A stretch of 64,000 nt of DNA from Uranotaenia lowii (lineage: Eukaryota; Arthropoda; Insecta; Diptera; Culicidae), in assembly GCF_029784155.1 (NCBI RefSeq), contig NC_073693.1:146880843-146944842 (forward strand). Direction: 5' to 3'. This document shows positions 44,870-56,900 of the stretch, piece after piece (position 1 is the stretch's first letter; every line of letters starts with the position of its first letter). A program made the translations under genes and the position numbers. The notes under the pieces are model-generated. The model saw only the letters and a program-made list of their open reading frames with translations. It did not search any database and was not told where the DNA came from.

Positions 44870-45890
44870 TTTTGCCATTTTTGTCTGTTTTGACACTTTT
44901 TTCACTTTTGTCAATTTTGTCAAATTTTTCAATTTTATCAATTTTATAATTTTTTTTTCTATTTTGTCAAAAATGTCAATTTTATCAATTTTCATGATTT
45001 TGTCAACATTGTTAGTTCAGTCAATTTGGTATTTTGTCAATTTTGTAAATTTTCATGATTTTGGCAATTTCAGTCAGTTTTATCAATTCTGTCCATTTTG
45101 TCAATCTAGTCAAATTTGTCAGTTTTATCAATTTTGTCAATCAATTGTATTTGTCGATTTTGTCATTGTCAATGTCAATTGTCGATTATGTCATTTTTTT
45201 CAAATTTGTCAATTTGGTCAATTTTGGCAATTTAGCCAGTTTTATCAATCTTGTCAATTTTGTTAGTTTTAACAATTTTGTTAGTTTAGTGAATTTTGTC
45301 GATTTTGTCTTAGTCAATTTTGTCAGTACTATCAATTTTGTCAATTTTGTTAGTCATGTCAATTTAAAAAAAAAATTATTTTGTAAATTTTGGCAATTCT
45401 GTCAATTTTCATGATTTTTTCAACATTGTTAGTTCAGTCAATTTTGTCAGTTTTCTCGATTTTGTCAATTTTCATGATTTTGTCAACCTTGTCAATTTTG
45501 TCAATTTAGTGAATTTTCTCAAATTTGTCATCGTCAAATTAGCCAATTTTTTTAATTTTGTCAATTTTCATCGATTTTGTGAAGTTCGTCAATCTTGTCG
45601 ATTTGTCAATCTTGTCAATTTTTATGAATTTCGTCAATTGGGTCAATTTTTTAATTTTGCCAGTTCAATCAATCTTGTCAATTTTGTCAACTTTGTCAAT
45701 TTTGTCAGTTTTATCAATCTTGTCAATTTTGTCAGTTTTGTCAATTTTGTCAATTTAGTGAGTTTTGTCGATTTTGTCATCGTCATATTGGTAAATTTTT
45801 TGTCAACTTTGTTAGTTTTGTCATTTTAATCAAATCATTGAATTATGTCAAGTTTGTCAACTTCTTCAATTTTTTCAAATTGTTCTATTC
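44870..45890 (+). repeat. minisatellite of TTTTGTCAA (9-bp) units
   Basis: About 1 kb of degenerate tandem TCAATTTTG / TCAGTTTTA units, all in one orientation. A 9-bp unit keeps one frame, producing long false ORFs rich in Asn-Phe-Val. It lies directly upstream of the retrotransposon. The core TTTTGTCA is also the core of the palindromic array at 55740-56900. Confidence 0.85.
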
Positions 45891-47000
45891 TACTTCAAAC
45901 TCTACTATGGAGGGCTTGGTGGCGCTACTGTTTGGTTGTTATTTTCCATCGGTCTCAGCAAGTGAAAGTTCGGATTGACTTTCAAGCCGTCATCGTTTTG
46001 CTAGACACCAACCCCAACAAAAACAACGCAACAATTGCACAGGTTTTTCGATGCGAACGAAAAGTTTTCATCGCGCAACGTTAGATCTGGAGAGAGGAAG
46101 AGAAAAAGGAACAAAAAAAACTAGCCCGAGAGCTTAAAGCTCGAGAGGATTCAGTAGCATTTGTCCTATTGGATTCAATTTGCTTCTACGGGCGAAATTC
46201 TCTCCTGTCGTTCGTGCTTAGAAAAAGCTTCCTGAGCACGAATGGTACGTGAGAAGATGAGATGGGGTGCATATATCGTTCGCGTTCCCGTGTCGTTTCC
46301 CCCTTCTCAGAGCAAGCTGTGATTGAGAATCTAACGTTGGACTTACCATCACTATAGAAATATGCGATGTGAGGGTCTAGTCCTTAGGCTTGAGTCATTC
46401 ATTTGGGGTTGTACCTCATGGTGCAATCTCTTTTAAAGAATTTTAATTTTGGGAATAAAACCCAGAATTAAATTTTGTTTCCGGTTTTCCTAACGGTGGA
46501 CTGGTATTTTAAAAACAACAACTTCGCTCGTTAAATTTAAATCGAGACATCCTTGTTTGACTGACATTTAAGTTTGTCAATCGATTGGGGACGCCCTCTG
46601 TTTTCCTTATGCGGAATTACACGGAGTGAAAGCGTACCCATTGCTTATCGCGCCATGTTTTCGATAATCTTAATTTTAGTGATTGCTGGTTGTGGCTAGC
46701 AAGCCAAATGGCCACGTTTTTTGGAGTGATGATTTTTGATAATTACTATGAAAAAAAAATTTTCAAACTATTTTGTATTTTTTTCTTTTTCTTTTTTTAT
46801 AGGTTGAAGAAGAAAAAAAATCGAATTTTTCAAGATAAAAATCATTTTTATTGTACTGCTCAGTTTCACAAAAACGTCGAGAACAAAGTTTACAAAAATT
46901 CACACAAATACACACAAATACACAGACATCATCAGAACTCGTCGAGCTGATTCGATAGGTACCTATAAAGGTATATCTAAGACCCATAATTAATGATCTC
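45891..47000. other. unidentified, less AT-rich DNA inside the compound insertion
   Basis: 45900-46640 is near-balanced in composition and has a short ORF (45845-46084) reading SQQVKVRIDFQAVIVLLDTN and on, with no family recognised. 46200-46340 holds GGTACGTGAGAAGATGAG and promoter-like CGTTCGCGTTCCCGTG. It could be the 5' region of the element that inserted at 40973/47042. No reverse transcriptase or transposase was found. Confidence 0.3.
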
Positions 47001-48799
47001 TCAAATCGACCGATAACTATACCTTTCTGAAAGAAAGGCAAAAACGTCAATATCACTAAGATACTAAAGATTCAATATGGACGACTCCTTTAGCCGGCCC
47101 CTTACACTGAATTTGATACCTCAAATCGATTGCACGTCACTCAAAACTATCGTGTACCAATTTTCATCTGAATACGATGTATAATAACGTAAATATCGCA
47201 AAGACAGCGAACAGTTAATATGGACAACCCCTTTGGCTGTCCCCTTACACAAAATTTGACAACTGAAATCGATTGCTCGTCTTTCAACACACTCATGTGC
47301 AAATTTTCCACACGATCCGATGAAAAATAACGTCAATATCGTGAAAACAATATTTGTCTTGTATGGACGACCCCCTTCAGAAGGGGTCATCCAAAAATCT
47401 GAAAACATTTTTCATCCTTCCTGGTCCTAATGAGTATCCATGCCAAATTTCAGCTCTCTAGCTCTAAAGACGGCTGAGTCTATAGAGGACAAACAAACAA
47501 ACAAACAAACAAACATACAGAAATTGCTTTTTATATATATAGATAATCCCTTAATTGGATGAAGTATGATAAACAAATCAGCATAAGATTTTTCCATATA
47601 TGTAGGTAGGTTTGTTAGAGAATCAGTTATCAATTTTTGATTTTACTTAAAACTGATACATTTCAAAACTCCTTATCACCAAAACTAAAAGTATTCGAAA
47701 AAAAATTGATAAAAGATTCGAGTTCAGTACGCTAAAATCTACCAAATCAATCATTAAAAAAATAAGCACCAACATTCTGTTGCCTGGAGTCCTCAATTAA
47801 ATTACGTAAATTCTTATCGTGAAACGTGTTTACTAAAAAAAACCTCCTGAAATGTTGAAAAAAATAATCTTTTTCTTTTTCATATTTTGTTCAAATTTTC
47901 AAATAAATTTACCAAATTTTAAAATACAGTTTATTTTTTCAATTCTTTTATTAACTTGCCGAATTTTTTAGTCAAACTAATTAAATTTTATAAAATAATG
48001 TTAACAAATTTGTCTTTTTTTTAATCCTGAATTTTTGTTTACTTGACACATGAGCCCTTAAATCTTATTTTTTTTTATAAAAAAATTATAGTTTCTATCT
48101 CCTTATTTTTAATTTTTTATTATTTTTCATTGATCATTCACGAAATTTTCCATTTTCCTACATTTTCATGTGAGTATAATTGAACATAAAGTTATTATTT
48201 TGAACATCAAAAATGAACTTTTTAAGCCATTTATTTTGATAGCTGGAGGATTTTTATATAAATAGGTTTTATCTCTGACTTCTTCCACTGGCACCTTTCA
48301 AATAATAAGAGATGTATACTTTTTTTTTATCAAATTCAATTAAACCATCAATCATTGAATAAATTCTTTAGAGTTCAAAAAAGTTATTTTCACATTATAA
48401 ATCGCGTTATATTTTTGTTTAAATTCAAAATACTACATTTCAGTTGCAAATGAATAAATGAATTCTAATTAAGATGAATAAAAATTAACAATTATTATCA
48501 TTTTCCTTACAACTAATCATGGAAAACTATCCACCTGATTTTACATTTATTTAAGAATTCAGATTTTTTTTATACTTTTAAATTCTTTTGAAACAAACTT
48601 CTAGTTCAGAATAAAGAACATCATTTTGAAAAAATATCAACTTTTTAGTTTGTGTGGTAATCATAAGTGAGAAACGGTGTTAGAAATTCCTTTCCTTTTT
48701 TATTGTTCATTTTTGGTATTGTTATTTTTTTTTAGTTATATTTGAATTTCGAAAACCCCCCCCCCATGGACAGGCCCTTCGCACGGGCCTGTTCAATAG

Positions 48800-50929
48800 T
48801 CTATTTCAATTGTGTCAATTTCAGAGAAAGTCATAGTCTAAGAAAAAAATCCTGGAAACACTATTTCGGACAAAACACAGTAGATCAACAACGGAATGCT
48901 AAAAAAAATTCACTTTGTGTCCAAGAAAGCTGAGTTTAGAAGCTTTACGTTGCACATAAGGATATATTTATTGAATTTTTTTTTTAAATCATGACCACAC
49001 AAATGTAATAAAGTGATGTGAAACCCCTTCTTTTCAATCAATGAACTGTTTAAGTCACACCAGATAAATTTTGAAAAGTGGACTGGAAAGTTGACGTAAT
49101 TTGACACATTTTTGCCTTTTTAAATTTTCAAAATACAAAACACAGAATTTTTGACGAATTATCAAAGGCAGCGGTTTTTTTTAACTTTTTGTCAATTTGC
49201 AGTTTCTCAGATTTTCTGAGACTTAAATCCATCTTTGCACTGGATTTTGAGTATAATAACACGAGATTTTCGTCATAAATTTACATTCACCAGTTTCATA
49301 CCGATGGTGATGTTATTCCATGAGAGCTGCAATACTCAACACAAATAGGATAAATATTAAAATAAAAGTAAATCCAGAAAAGATACGCGGACGCTTGAGT
49401 TATTGTCTGTTTTCGCTCACCCGTCGGTATCGAAATAAAACAAAATTAGGTAGGTTCAGCTTCTCGGTTGAGAAACAAGAGAGATATAGCGGTTTCAAGC
49501 GAGGAGTGTTGAATTGACACTCAAGGTCTGATTAGGAAGTTTTTTTTTCCTGGGCTTTCAGGGTGCGTCCATAAAAAAGATTTCAAGAATCAAATGAGGA
49601 TTTCATTTATTTGGATGACCCGAATAAACTTACAAGCCGCCAAACTTCCAATAATGTCAAAATCACAGACACAGACACTCCACTGAAATCAGCATCATCC
49701 TTTAAAGACCGTCGTTTTTTTTTTCAAACTTTGTCGGTTGTAATTAAGTCCAATGAAGTAAAAAAAGGAACCAAATTTGGCAAATGGGGATGATGACACT
49801 AGGGAACAGCATTTTTAGTGGATAAGTTTCAAAATCTCATTTTTTAAGATGTTGACGTATTGAATTCAAATCATTGTCAATTTTTTGTCATCACCTCGAG
49901 TTCTGGTGACTAGGCGTGTTCAAAATTGATCAGTTTAAAGTCGATCTTTGATAAGAAGTAAATTAATAATACTTCATGGAAACCTTAAAACCGATTATGA
50001 ATATTTGTAATATGCTCAATTTAATACCTAAAAGATTCAGATCTTGCCCAGATATTATAGTTTCGAAGGTAGAACACATTAAAAAAATGAATTCTATAAT
50101 TCTTGGGATGTAAAGATAACATTTGTAATACTACAACTTTTTAAGACATTTTTGAAGAAAGTCTTTGAATATTTGATATTAAATTTAACTACTTTGTTAA
50201 AGACTGCAACACAATTTGATTTATAAAAAATCTTCTTGAAATTTCTTCGTTATTTGCAAAAATGAGAAAATAACAAGAAGGTATTCAAATAATTTTTTTG
50301 TAAAAAGTCAAAATTATTCACGATTGGGAGAGTTGATTATTGAATTTGAGCTTTTTTAAAAAAAAATCATTGTAATGTCTTATTGTTTTTCCAAAAAAGT
50401 ATCCATATTGATTTTATGAATTTTTAAAAGTTATCTTGAAAACTAGAGCTGATAGGAAGAAATGCGTTTTTAATTATTGACAATAAGGTCTTTATTTTGT
50501 TGCACATCGAAAAATGTGAATTTTGTTGTCTTGTGTGTTAATTTGTATGTGTGTCAACTAGGGCATCATGCAAAACTTTTCAACTCCAATGGCTTCTAAA
50601 AACTAAGTGTCCACAGATGATCATACCGCTTGTACATAAAAGTTTTTAAGGTTGATAAGACATCAAATTGACGTAGTCAGAAAAAATATTGGTTTCACGA
50701 GTTATTCTTAAATTTACAAAACATGCGATTTTAACCCGATTTTGAATAAGAAAAAGAGGTAAATGGCAACAAATTTTGGTTTTTAAGAAAAACCAAATGA
50801 AAACGTTTGAAAATATTTAGTTTTTGATATGCTTGTGACGTCATAACGCATAAAGCGCGCATTTTAATAATTTTGGAAATTGTTCGAATTAAATTTTGCA
50901 ATTATTCTGTCAAAAAAATTTTTTTCGAA
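48800..50929. other. AT-rich DNA, no recognisable feature
   Basis: Right flank of the hAT-type element. Short ORFs only; no terminal repeats recognised. Confidence 0.35.
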
Positions 50930-51965
50930 AAATTTTTTTAGAAAAAATGCACGTCGCATTTTTTTGCAATTTATGACAGCGTATGCTGCAAAAAATAGAA
51001 CGATACTTGAACCCGTATGAACTTAAAGAGTTTTTGTGACACTAAAATAATTGTGATATTATGAAAGTCAAAGGAGACTTGAGCCTTTTTTAAGGGAGAC
51101 TAAATCCTTTAATAAGGGTTTTCTAAGCTTTAGCAAGAATCATCCAAAATCAATCTAAAAATAAAAATTCCATTGTTTTTTTTGGCCATGTTAGTTTCCG
51201 TTTCAGAGTTTATAAGTGTCACTGTGTCAGACAGAAAGGATTATAAAAGTTTGTCATTTACCAGGTATTCATTGCACACTTTAAGGCGCAGTTTTGTAAT
51301 TTTTAAATATTAGAACTTTTAGGATTTTTTTATTCGAAAATTACTGCATAAGTGTTAGCTAGGCTGGAACAAATATCAATTTATTCAGTTGTCACTTTTT
51401 CTTTTAAAATTTTCGAGTTTACTTTTGCTTTGAAAATATGACAATAAGAAGTTAATATTATACTCTAACGATTGACTTATTGAAATATGTATATTATGAT
51501 GAATCTCATCAATTATGGTCACCTTATAGTGAACGCCACAACCCTTTATGTATATCCCATGTACCGTTTTAATTTTGTTCATTTGCTGAGTGTTGCCAGT
51601 TTAACAATAATTATGTGATTTTGTAGTAATTTTGAGCGGGAAAACCTGAAATGTTCGATATATGTACCGTGGACACGAAAAATTGTGTTATTTTTTGACT
51701 TTGTATCCGCAAGTCACATCCGCGATTCTCTGTACGAACCAAATATACATATATTTTTTTCGTATGAGAAATATTTTAAAGTGATTAAAAAATCTTCAAG
51801 TCACTCTTGTAAGAATTTTAAAAAAAAGTTGCTAAAACTCAAAAAACATTTTTTTTTACATAAATGGCATGTTGTTAAGATCTATTTTCAATTTTTTCTT
51901 GGTTATTTGATCTGTGTAAGACATTCCAGTTACGAGATATAGCTGAGGAATCAAGTATCCCCAAA
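50930..51965. mobile_element. second copy of the 22975-25651 element, without the inner insertion
   Basis: TTTATGACAGCGTATG, AGAACGATACTTGAACCCG, AAAGGAGACTTGAGCC, then at the right GACATTCCAGTTACGAGATA and GAGGAATCAAGTATCCCC follow the same order as in 22975-25651. The segment around 51290-51370 corresponds to the site where the CTAGCTGA element sits in the other copy and shows no such insert. Terminal repeats are degraded, so this copy is older or truncated. Confidence 0.6.
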
Positions 51966-52439
51966 TATTCATTCACTTTAGCACACAAAATTCTAGCAAA
52001 AACAAAATTCTAGCACCCTTTTATGCATGAACAATTTGAAAAGTGAAAAACACGAAAAGATGGATCCGGAATATTGTAGAAAACTTATCACCTTTTTGCC
52101 AAATAAAATCTTGATTTAAATAATTTTTAAGAAATTAATTAAGTTTAAGTGAAGAAGTATTTAGCAAAGCACAACGGGTCAGTAAGAAATAAACAAGCAG
52201 TTTTCCAAAAATCGTGCAGCAAAATTAGTTTTTTTTCTTACAAAAGAAAGTGATCGAACGGATAAAGTTCGAAAATTGAGTATATCTTGAAAAGAATTTA
52301 CGAATTTCAAAATTTCGTATGTTGTTGTTTACAAATGAAAATTAATCTTTTATTTATTTTTGCTGATTGTTGCCCATCCAGTCTGTTTTTTTGTTTTTTA
52401 GGTTAAAAATGATGATAATGACAGTGATTACGATTAGTT
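51966..52439. other. AT-rich spacer
   Basis: A tandem AAAATTCTAGCA pair at about 51987-52015. Nothing else supported. Confidence 0.4.
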
Positions 52440-53060
52440 TACGATGTTGTTGGAAAATGGGACAGCACATCGTCCATCATCGGTGCTTGTGCTCCACCCC
52501 TATTTAGACTCGTATGGCTTACGCCACATCAGAACAGTTCTGATTGAAACGGTACAAGTGAATGATGTATGACTAAGGTACCGATTATTTCTAGGGCCGG
52601 CGACCACACATTGTCGCCATTAAGGGCTTATCTTAGGCTGAGATTCAGTTGAAATTTTAAATCGATAGGCTTAGTGACTCCACCAGAGCGTCAGGTGCCA
52701 TCGGCCTCTCTGGGAAACGATCGCGGTGCTTCCTTAAAAGGAGATACCCGCGCGCCCGTCTTCTCGAGGTGCGAATTTATAGCTGTTTATGTAAATTATT
52801 ATAATTTCAGAACCAGAAATCACTTTTTGACATTTTCACCCGCGTGGCGCCGAGCGTTGGCTGAGTAAGCTCCAATCAAAAGTCCCTGAGATTTGCACAT
52901 CTCGGGCTATCGCGACCTGACTCGACTTGACTCGAAAGAGACTTAGTTCAACGAACCGAGAAATAGCAACAGCATGAATCTGCCTGCTGCCCCGAGAGCC
53001 TCTCAGCCAGTTGTTGATGTTTATGGTGCTGCTGATTACGTTACGGCCTGGGTAGTGTCA
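52440..53060. promoter_or_regulatory. GC-rich unique island, candidate regulatory DNA
   Basis: The least AT-rich non-repetitive stretch of the right half, with GCGCGCCCG, CGATCGCGG and TCGACTTGACTCGA motifs and no terminal repeats. The 64-codon ORF at 52674 has no splice context. It may be an enhancer or an unrecognised exon of the host gene; I cannot decide from sequence alone. Confidence 0.25.
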
Positions 53061-53112
53061 CAAAGGGGTGTGTGATAGATATTTTTTCCCAGCCATCCAA
53101 GTCGAATGCGCT

Positions 53113-53142
53113 CTGTGGTTGTTGTTGTTGTTGTTTTTGTTG
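53113..53142 (+). repeat. (TTG)n microsatellite
   Basis: About nine TTG/TTT triplets in a row. Confidence 0.8.
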
Positions 53143-55739
53143 TTATAGGGGTAGATTGAGACGAACTTTACCGGTAGCCAGAGCTCGACTGGACTCTGAT
53201 ATGCGGTCAAAAGTTGAATAAACTTGTGCTTCTGAATTCCAGAGAGCGCAAATTTAATGATAGGGGGGTGGGAGACGGAGCAAAATCGATCCTGAAACAC
53301 GCGACCAGGAACAAAAGTCCGGGGCGAAGTCGAAACATTTCAAATGCCAGCTGCTTGACAAAGAAGGCAGAAGTGACATTATGAAGGCAGTCATTACTTC
53401 GTATGTTTTTAAACTACTTGTAAGTGCTCCCTGTTTCTGAAAAAAAATACACTGCTGACTTACTTTTAGTGGTGACACTCGATAGAAAAGGCTGTTTGAG
53501 ACAAAACAAAACAATAATTTTCATCACACGTTGAATGGTTTTTTTTTTAATAATTTTGTTCACTTGTACAGGAATATTTATTTGTGAGAGGTAAACAGTA
53601 AACTTAGGGAAAAGATTAATTTTAAGCCCATTAGACCTCTGCAAGATTTGTATGGAAATTGCAAATTCTACATTTTTATGCCTCCCAAAACTTTTTTTGA
53701 ATGTTTTTGCTGCCAAAAATAGCAATAAATTTTTCGGAAGCGATCTATTCAGTCCTGAATAAGCGCAACGAGTTTGAATTTTGTATGGAAATTTGAATGG
53801 GAAAACAAAATTTTTCATTCAAAAATCGCCAGAGATGTACTGAAAGTTTGAAAAAATATGTATAACTATGGATGAAAAATATTCCTTGATTCTTGCAGTA
53901 CAACTCATGTGAACAATATACAAACCTAACTTGTACCCCATAAAATTTATTCGATGTTATACAATTTTTTTACTTCAAAATTTTTTTTTTCATTTTTTTT
54001 CGTTTTTGTCTGCTTATTTGGAAGCTGTCTAACCGTAGGATGGAAATAAAAAATCTCAAAAAACTTCTTTGCGTTGCCAGAGAATTCATCAATTTATATT
54101 ACCTATGCAAATACATTCCATGCAATTATTAACAGCTCTAGCAAACGAAGTCTGCCATTTTCAAATATTTTTCAATGGATTCAGATTTTTTATTTTGAAA
54201 TGGATATAACTTTTTTCATGAAATTCTGAGCTGCTTGTCATGTAAGCAAAAAATGAAGCTTAAGAATAGTCAAAACCAAAAATCAAAGACCGACTTCATT
54301 TCGAGCTTTTTAGAACTTTCTGAATGATTTAATGTGAAAAAAATTCTTCTTACACACAAATTTCTATACAAAATTGAAAGGCGTTTCGCTAACTCAACAA
54401 TCAACCAAATTATCTCAAATTTTACACTGATGCTAAGTGACCCAAAAGGCATCGAAAAAACATATAGGGCAAAAAGTCATTTTTGCAGCGGTCTAATGAC
54501 CTTATTTTACGGTTATAAAAAGGGACAATTAGCCGTAAAGGGTCACATAGACCCGGATTACTATTTTGGATTTATCTTCAAATTTACTTAACCGATTTTC
54601 ATAAATTATAGCATTTTGAAATCGTCTACATGTTCACTATCTATTAATGCTGAAAAAAATAGTATAATTTTGTTGTCGGTTGTCTGAAACTTGAGCCGAA
54701 AGACAAAATGGCTTAAAAAAAAAAGATGGCGTTTATGAACAGAGGTCGTTACCATCCCGGTTGAAATAAGTAAATTTCACTATTTCAGCTGAACTTTGGC
54801 TAATTGAATGATTTATATTAAGTTTAAAAAAAAATTTCTTGGTTTCCGATGCCATATATCGTGAATGGAAGTATTAAACAAAAAAAAATTAAAAATTATT
54901 GATTTTCTTCTTGAAAACCATTGTTCTTTTACTGAATAATTAGCTTACATTTTTAAAAAAATTGTCTGATAAATGATTAAATCTATAAAAACATAAAAAC
55001 CAATGACAATGACACAAACAACCGCGAAAAACATACAACGAGGGATTTCAAAAATTCGCTGAGCCGTATTTCAACATAAGATGGATTAAATGTGCAGATT
55101 TCAAATGTTTGAGTGAATTGAAGTGTTGTATTTGATTTCATATAATATAACTTAAAAATTAAATTTAAAATTTCAGGTTAGTTTAGCTCAGGGCAATCAC
55201 TGAAAACTACTCAAAATTTCAAAATCCATCAAAACATGGTCAATTATAATTTACCACGCCTGAGATTTCAGGACAAAATCCACATTTTGTAACTCACCCA
55301 GTGCGCTGCAAATTTTCTGAAAGCACGAATGATATTGACTGTGATTTTCTATCAGTGTAAAAAGCTTGAACTGAAATGAATTAAATAGAAAAGTCAACAA
55401 ATATAAAGCTTCTGATCGACTCGGTCATCTTCGTGCTTACGGCATGCTTTGCGAGTATGTCTATCAATCAGTAGAAAGCTCATTCATAAACCCGAACTAA
55501 CTTGTTTCACTCGACTGCTACGAAAGCGTCTTTCGCTTAGGCGTTTCTGTCACTCATTCGATCAGTGAATGCAGCTTTAACATTCAATCAGTGTCAGCTA
55601 AAGTTGCTGATAATTTCAGTAGGCATTTGTTTTTTTGCCATTTTCAAAAATTGTGAAATAGGATTCGAAAAGAAAACATGAATTGAAATTAACTAAGACT
55701 ATACGATTATTCAGAGGGGACGGGAAGAGAGATATATAT
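53143..55739. other. AT-rich DNA, no recognisable feature
   Basis: ORFs at 53254-53514 and 53414-53818 (minus) overlap and show no domains. No inverted terminal repeats recognised. Confidence 0.35.
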
Positions 55740-56900
55740 AAATTTCTTGATGACGACATGGCGAATATTTGACAAAAATAACAAAAATTTGACAATTGTG
55801 GTCAAAAAATGACAAAATTATGACAAAATGAACTAAATATGGTGTAAATATGACAAAATTATGACAATATTTAGTATGACCAAAATCTGACAGATATGAC
55901 AAAATTTTACAATAAAATGACAGCAATCTAAAAAATATGACAAAATTATGGCCTTAGTATGACAAAAAAAATGAGCTATAACATGACAAACAATAACAAA
56001 AACATGACAAAAATCTGACAGATGAGATAAAAATTTGACAAATGTGACAAACAATATGAAAAATATTTAAATAATATAGCGAAGTTTTGACCATAAAATA
56101 GCAAAACGTGACAAAAAAAAAATTCAAAATTATGACAAAAATCCAACAAATATGACAAAAATATGTCAAAATTAAGACAGAAATATGACATTGATTTAAC
56201 AATAAAATGACAGAAATTCGATAAACCTTAGTGAAAAATATGACAAATGTGTTGAAAACGAGACAAAATTATGACATAAATCTGATAAATATGACAAAAT
56301 TATTACAAAAATTTAACAATAAAATAAAAAAAACATGGCAAACTTATAACAAATTTGGTAAAAAAATGACAACAATCTGAAAGATATGACATTTGTCATA
56401 TTTGTACCACTTTGTCATAATTTTACATAGTTTGACGACATTGTTGTCCCTTCAATTTCATTTTTTTAATTCAAATCATAAATTGGTCAAATTTGTCTTG
56501 TTTATGACATAAATTTGTTTTATTTTTATCACAATCTTATGTCATGATATTGCCATTTTATTGTTTTATATTCGTCATATTTTTACCACACTTGTCTTAA
56601 TTTTGATTTTTTTTTTGCCAATATTTCGTCATATTTTTTGTTACAGTTGTCACTTTTTTGTCAGTTGTTATGTTTTTTGCAAAATTTTGACTTTTTTGTA
56701 AAAAAAATTGTCGTATTTTTATCACATTTGTCTTTTTTTCGACAGAGTTGCGTTGATTTTTTTTATTATATTGTTAAATTTAAGTCAATTTTTGTCATAT
56801 TTTTGTATTTTTTTTCATAATTTTGTCATGTTTTGTCATTTTATTGCCAATTTTTTTTTATATTTTAGTCATAATATTGTTACATTTTTGTAATTTTGTC
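55740..56900. repeat. palindromic array of TATGACAAAAT units (about 1.1 kb)
   Basis: From 55740 to about 56393 the units read TATGACAAAAT (9-12 bp). From about 56396 to 56900 they read ATTTTGTCATA, the reverse complement. The switch point is ATATGACATTTGTCATAT (about 56384-56401), itself a hairpin with 8-bp arms. The whole can form a long imperfect hairpin. Short ORFs rich in Ser/Phe/Cys/His on either strand are repeat-driven. Confidence 0.8.

Larger units (their letters stand above)
40974..47041. mobile_element. 6068-bp compound insertion inside the 143-bp-period element
   Basis: The left half stops within a unit at CGATGTATAA (40973) and the right half resumes at AAACGTCAATATC (47042), precisely the next bases of the unit. 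Keeping the 143-bp phase from anchor 40866 to 47077 demands an insert of 6068 bp, the same answer as the alignment. The insert holds the non-LTR retrotransposon, the TTTTGTCAA minisatellite and unidentified DNA at 45900-47000. Near its borders are AGCCTTTCTTACAG (left) and ATACCTTTCTGAAAGAAAGG (right). It may be one mobile unit or several. Confidence 0.6.
40184..47545 (+). mobile_element. CTAGCTGA...TATATATAGAT element with a 143-bp period, split in two
   Basis: It starts TACTAGCTGATCCCATACGA and ends (CAAA)n, then CATACAGAAATTGCTTTTTA and TATATATAGAT. The type resembles 23398-25105. The interior is tandem: the anchor ATGGACGACCCC (with variants) lies at 40580, 40723, 40866, then 47077, 47220 and 47363, with spacing of exactly 143 within each half. 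Units also share CAATCCGATGTATAA and TTTGATATCTGAAATC motifs. The two halves are one element interrupted after 40973. Class not assigned. Confidence 0.7.
39134..48791. mobile_element. hAT-type element containing a stack of nested insertions
   Basis: The ends CAAGGCCGTGCGAACGG... and ...CCCTTCGCACGGGCCTG are inverted. They are flanked by an identical 8-bp duplication, TTCAATAG (39126-39133 and 48792-48799), as expected for hAT. Poly-G/C tracts follow each end (GGGGGGGGG at 39151, CCCCCCCCC at 48757). The element's own AT-rich sequence appears to be about 39134-40183 and 47546-48791, roughly 2.3 kb; everything between is later insertion. No hAT transposase was found. Confidence 0.75.

Noticed and set aside
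44964..45829. Plus-strand ORFs of 100-119 codons rich in Asn-Phe-Val
   Set aside because: They are translations of a 9-bp minisatellite, which keeps the frame open by its length alone.
52674..52868. Coding exon in the 52.5-kb GC-rich island
   Set aside because: No matching acceptor and donor pair in the same frame could be found around the ORF.
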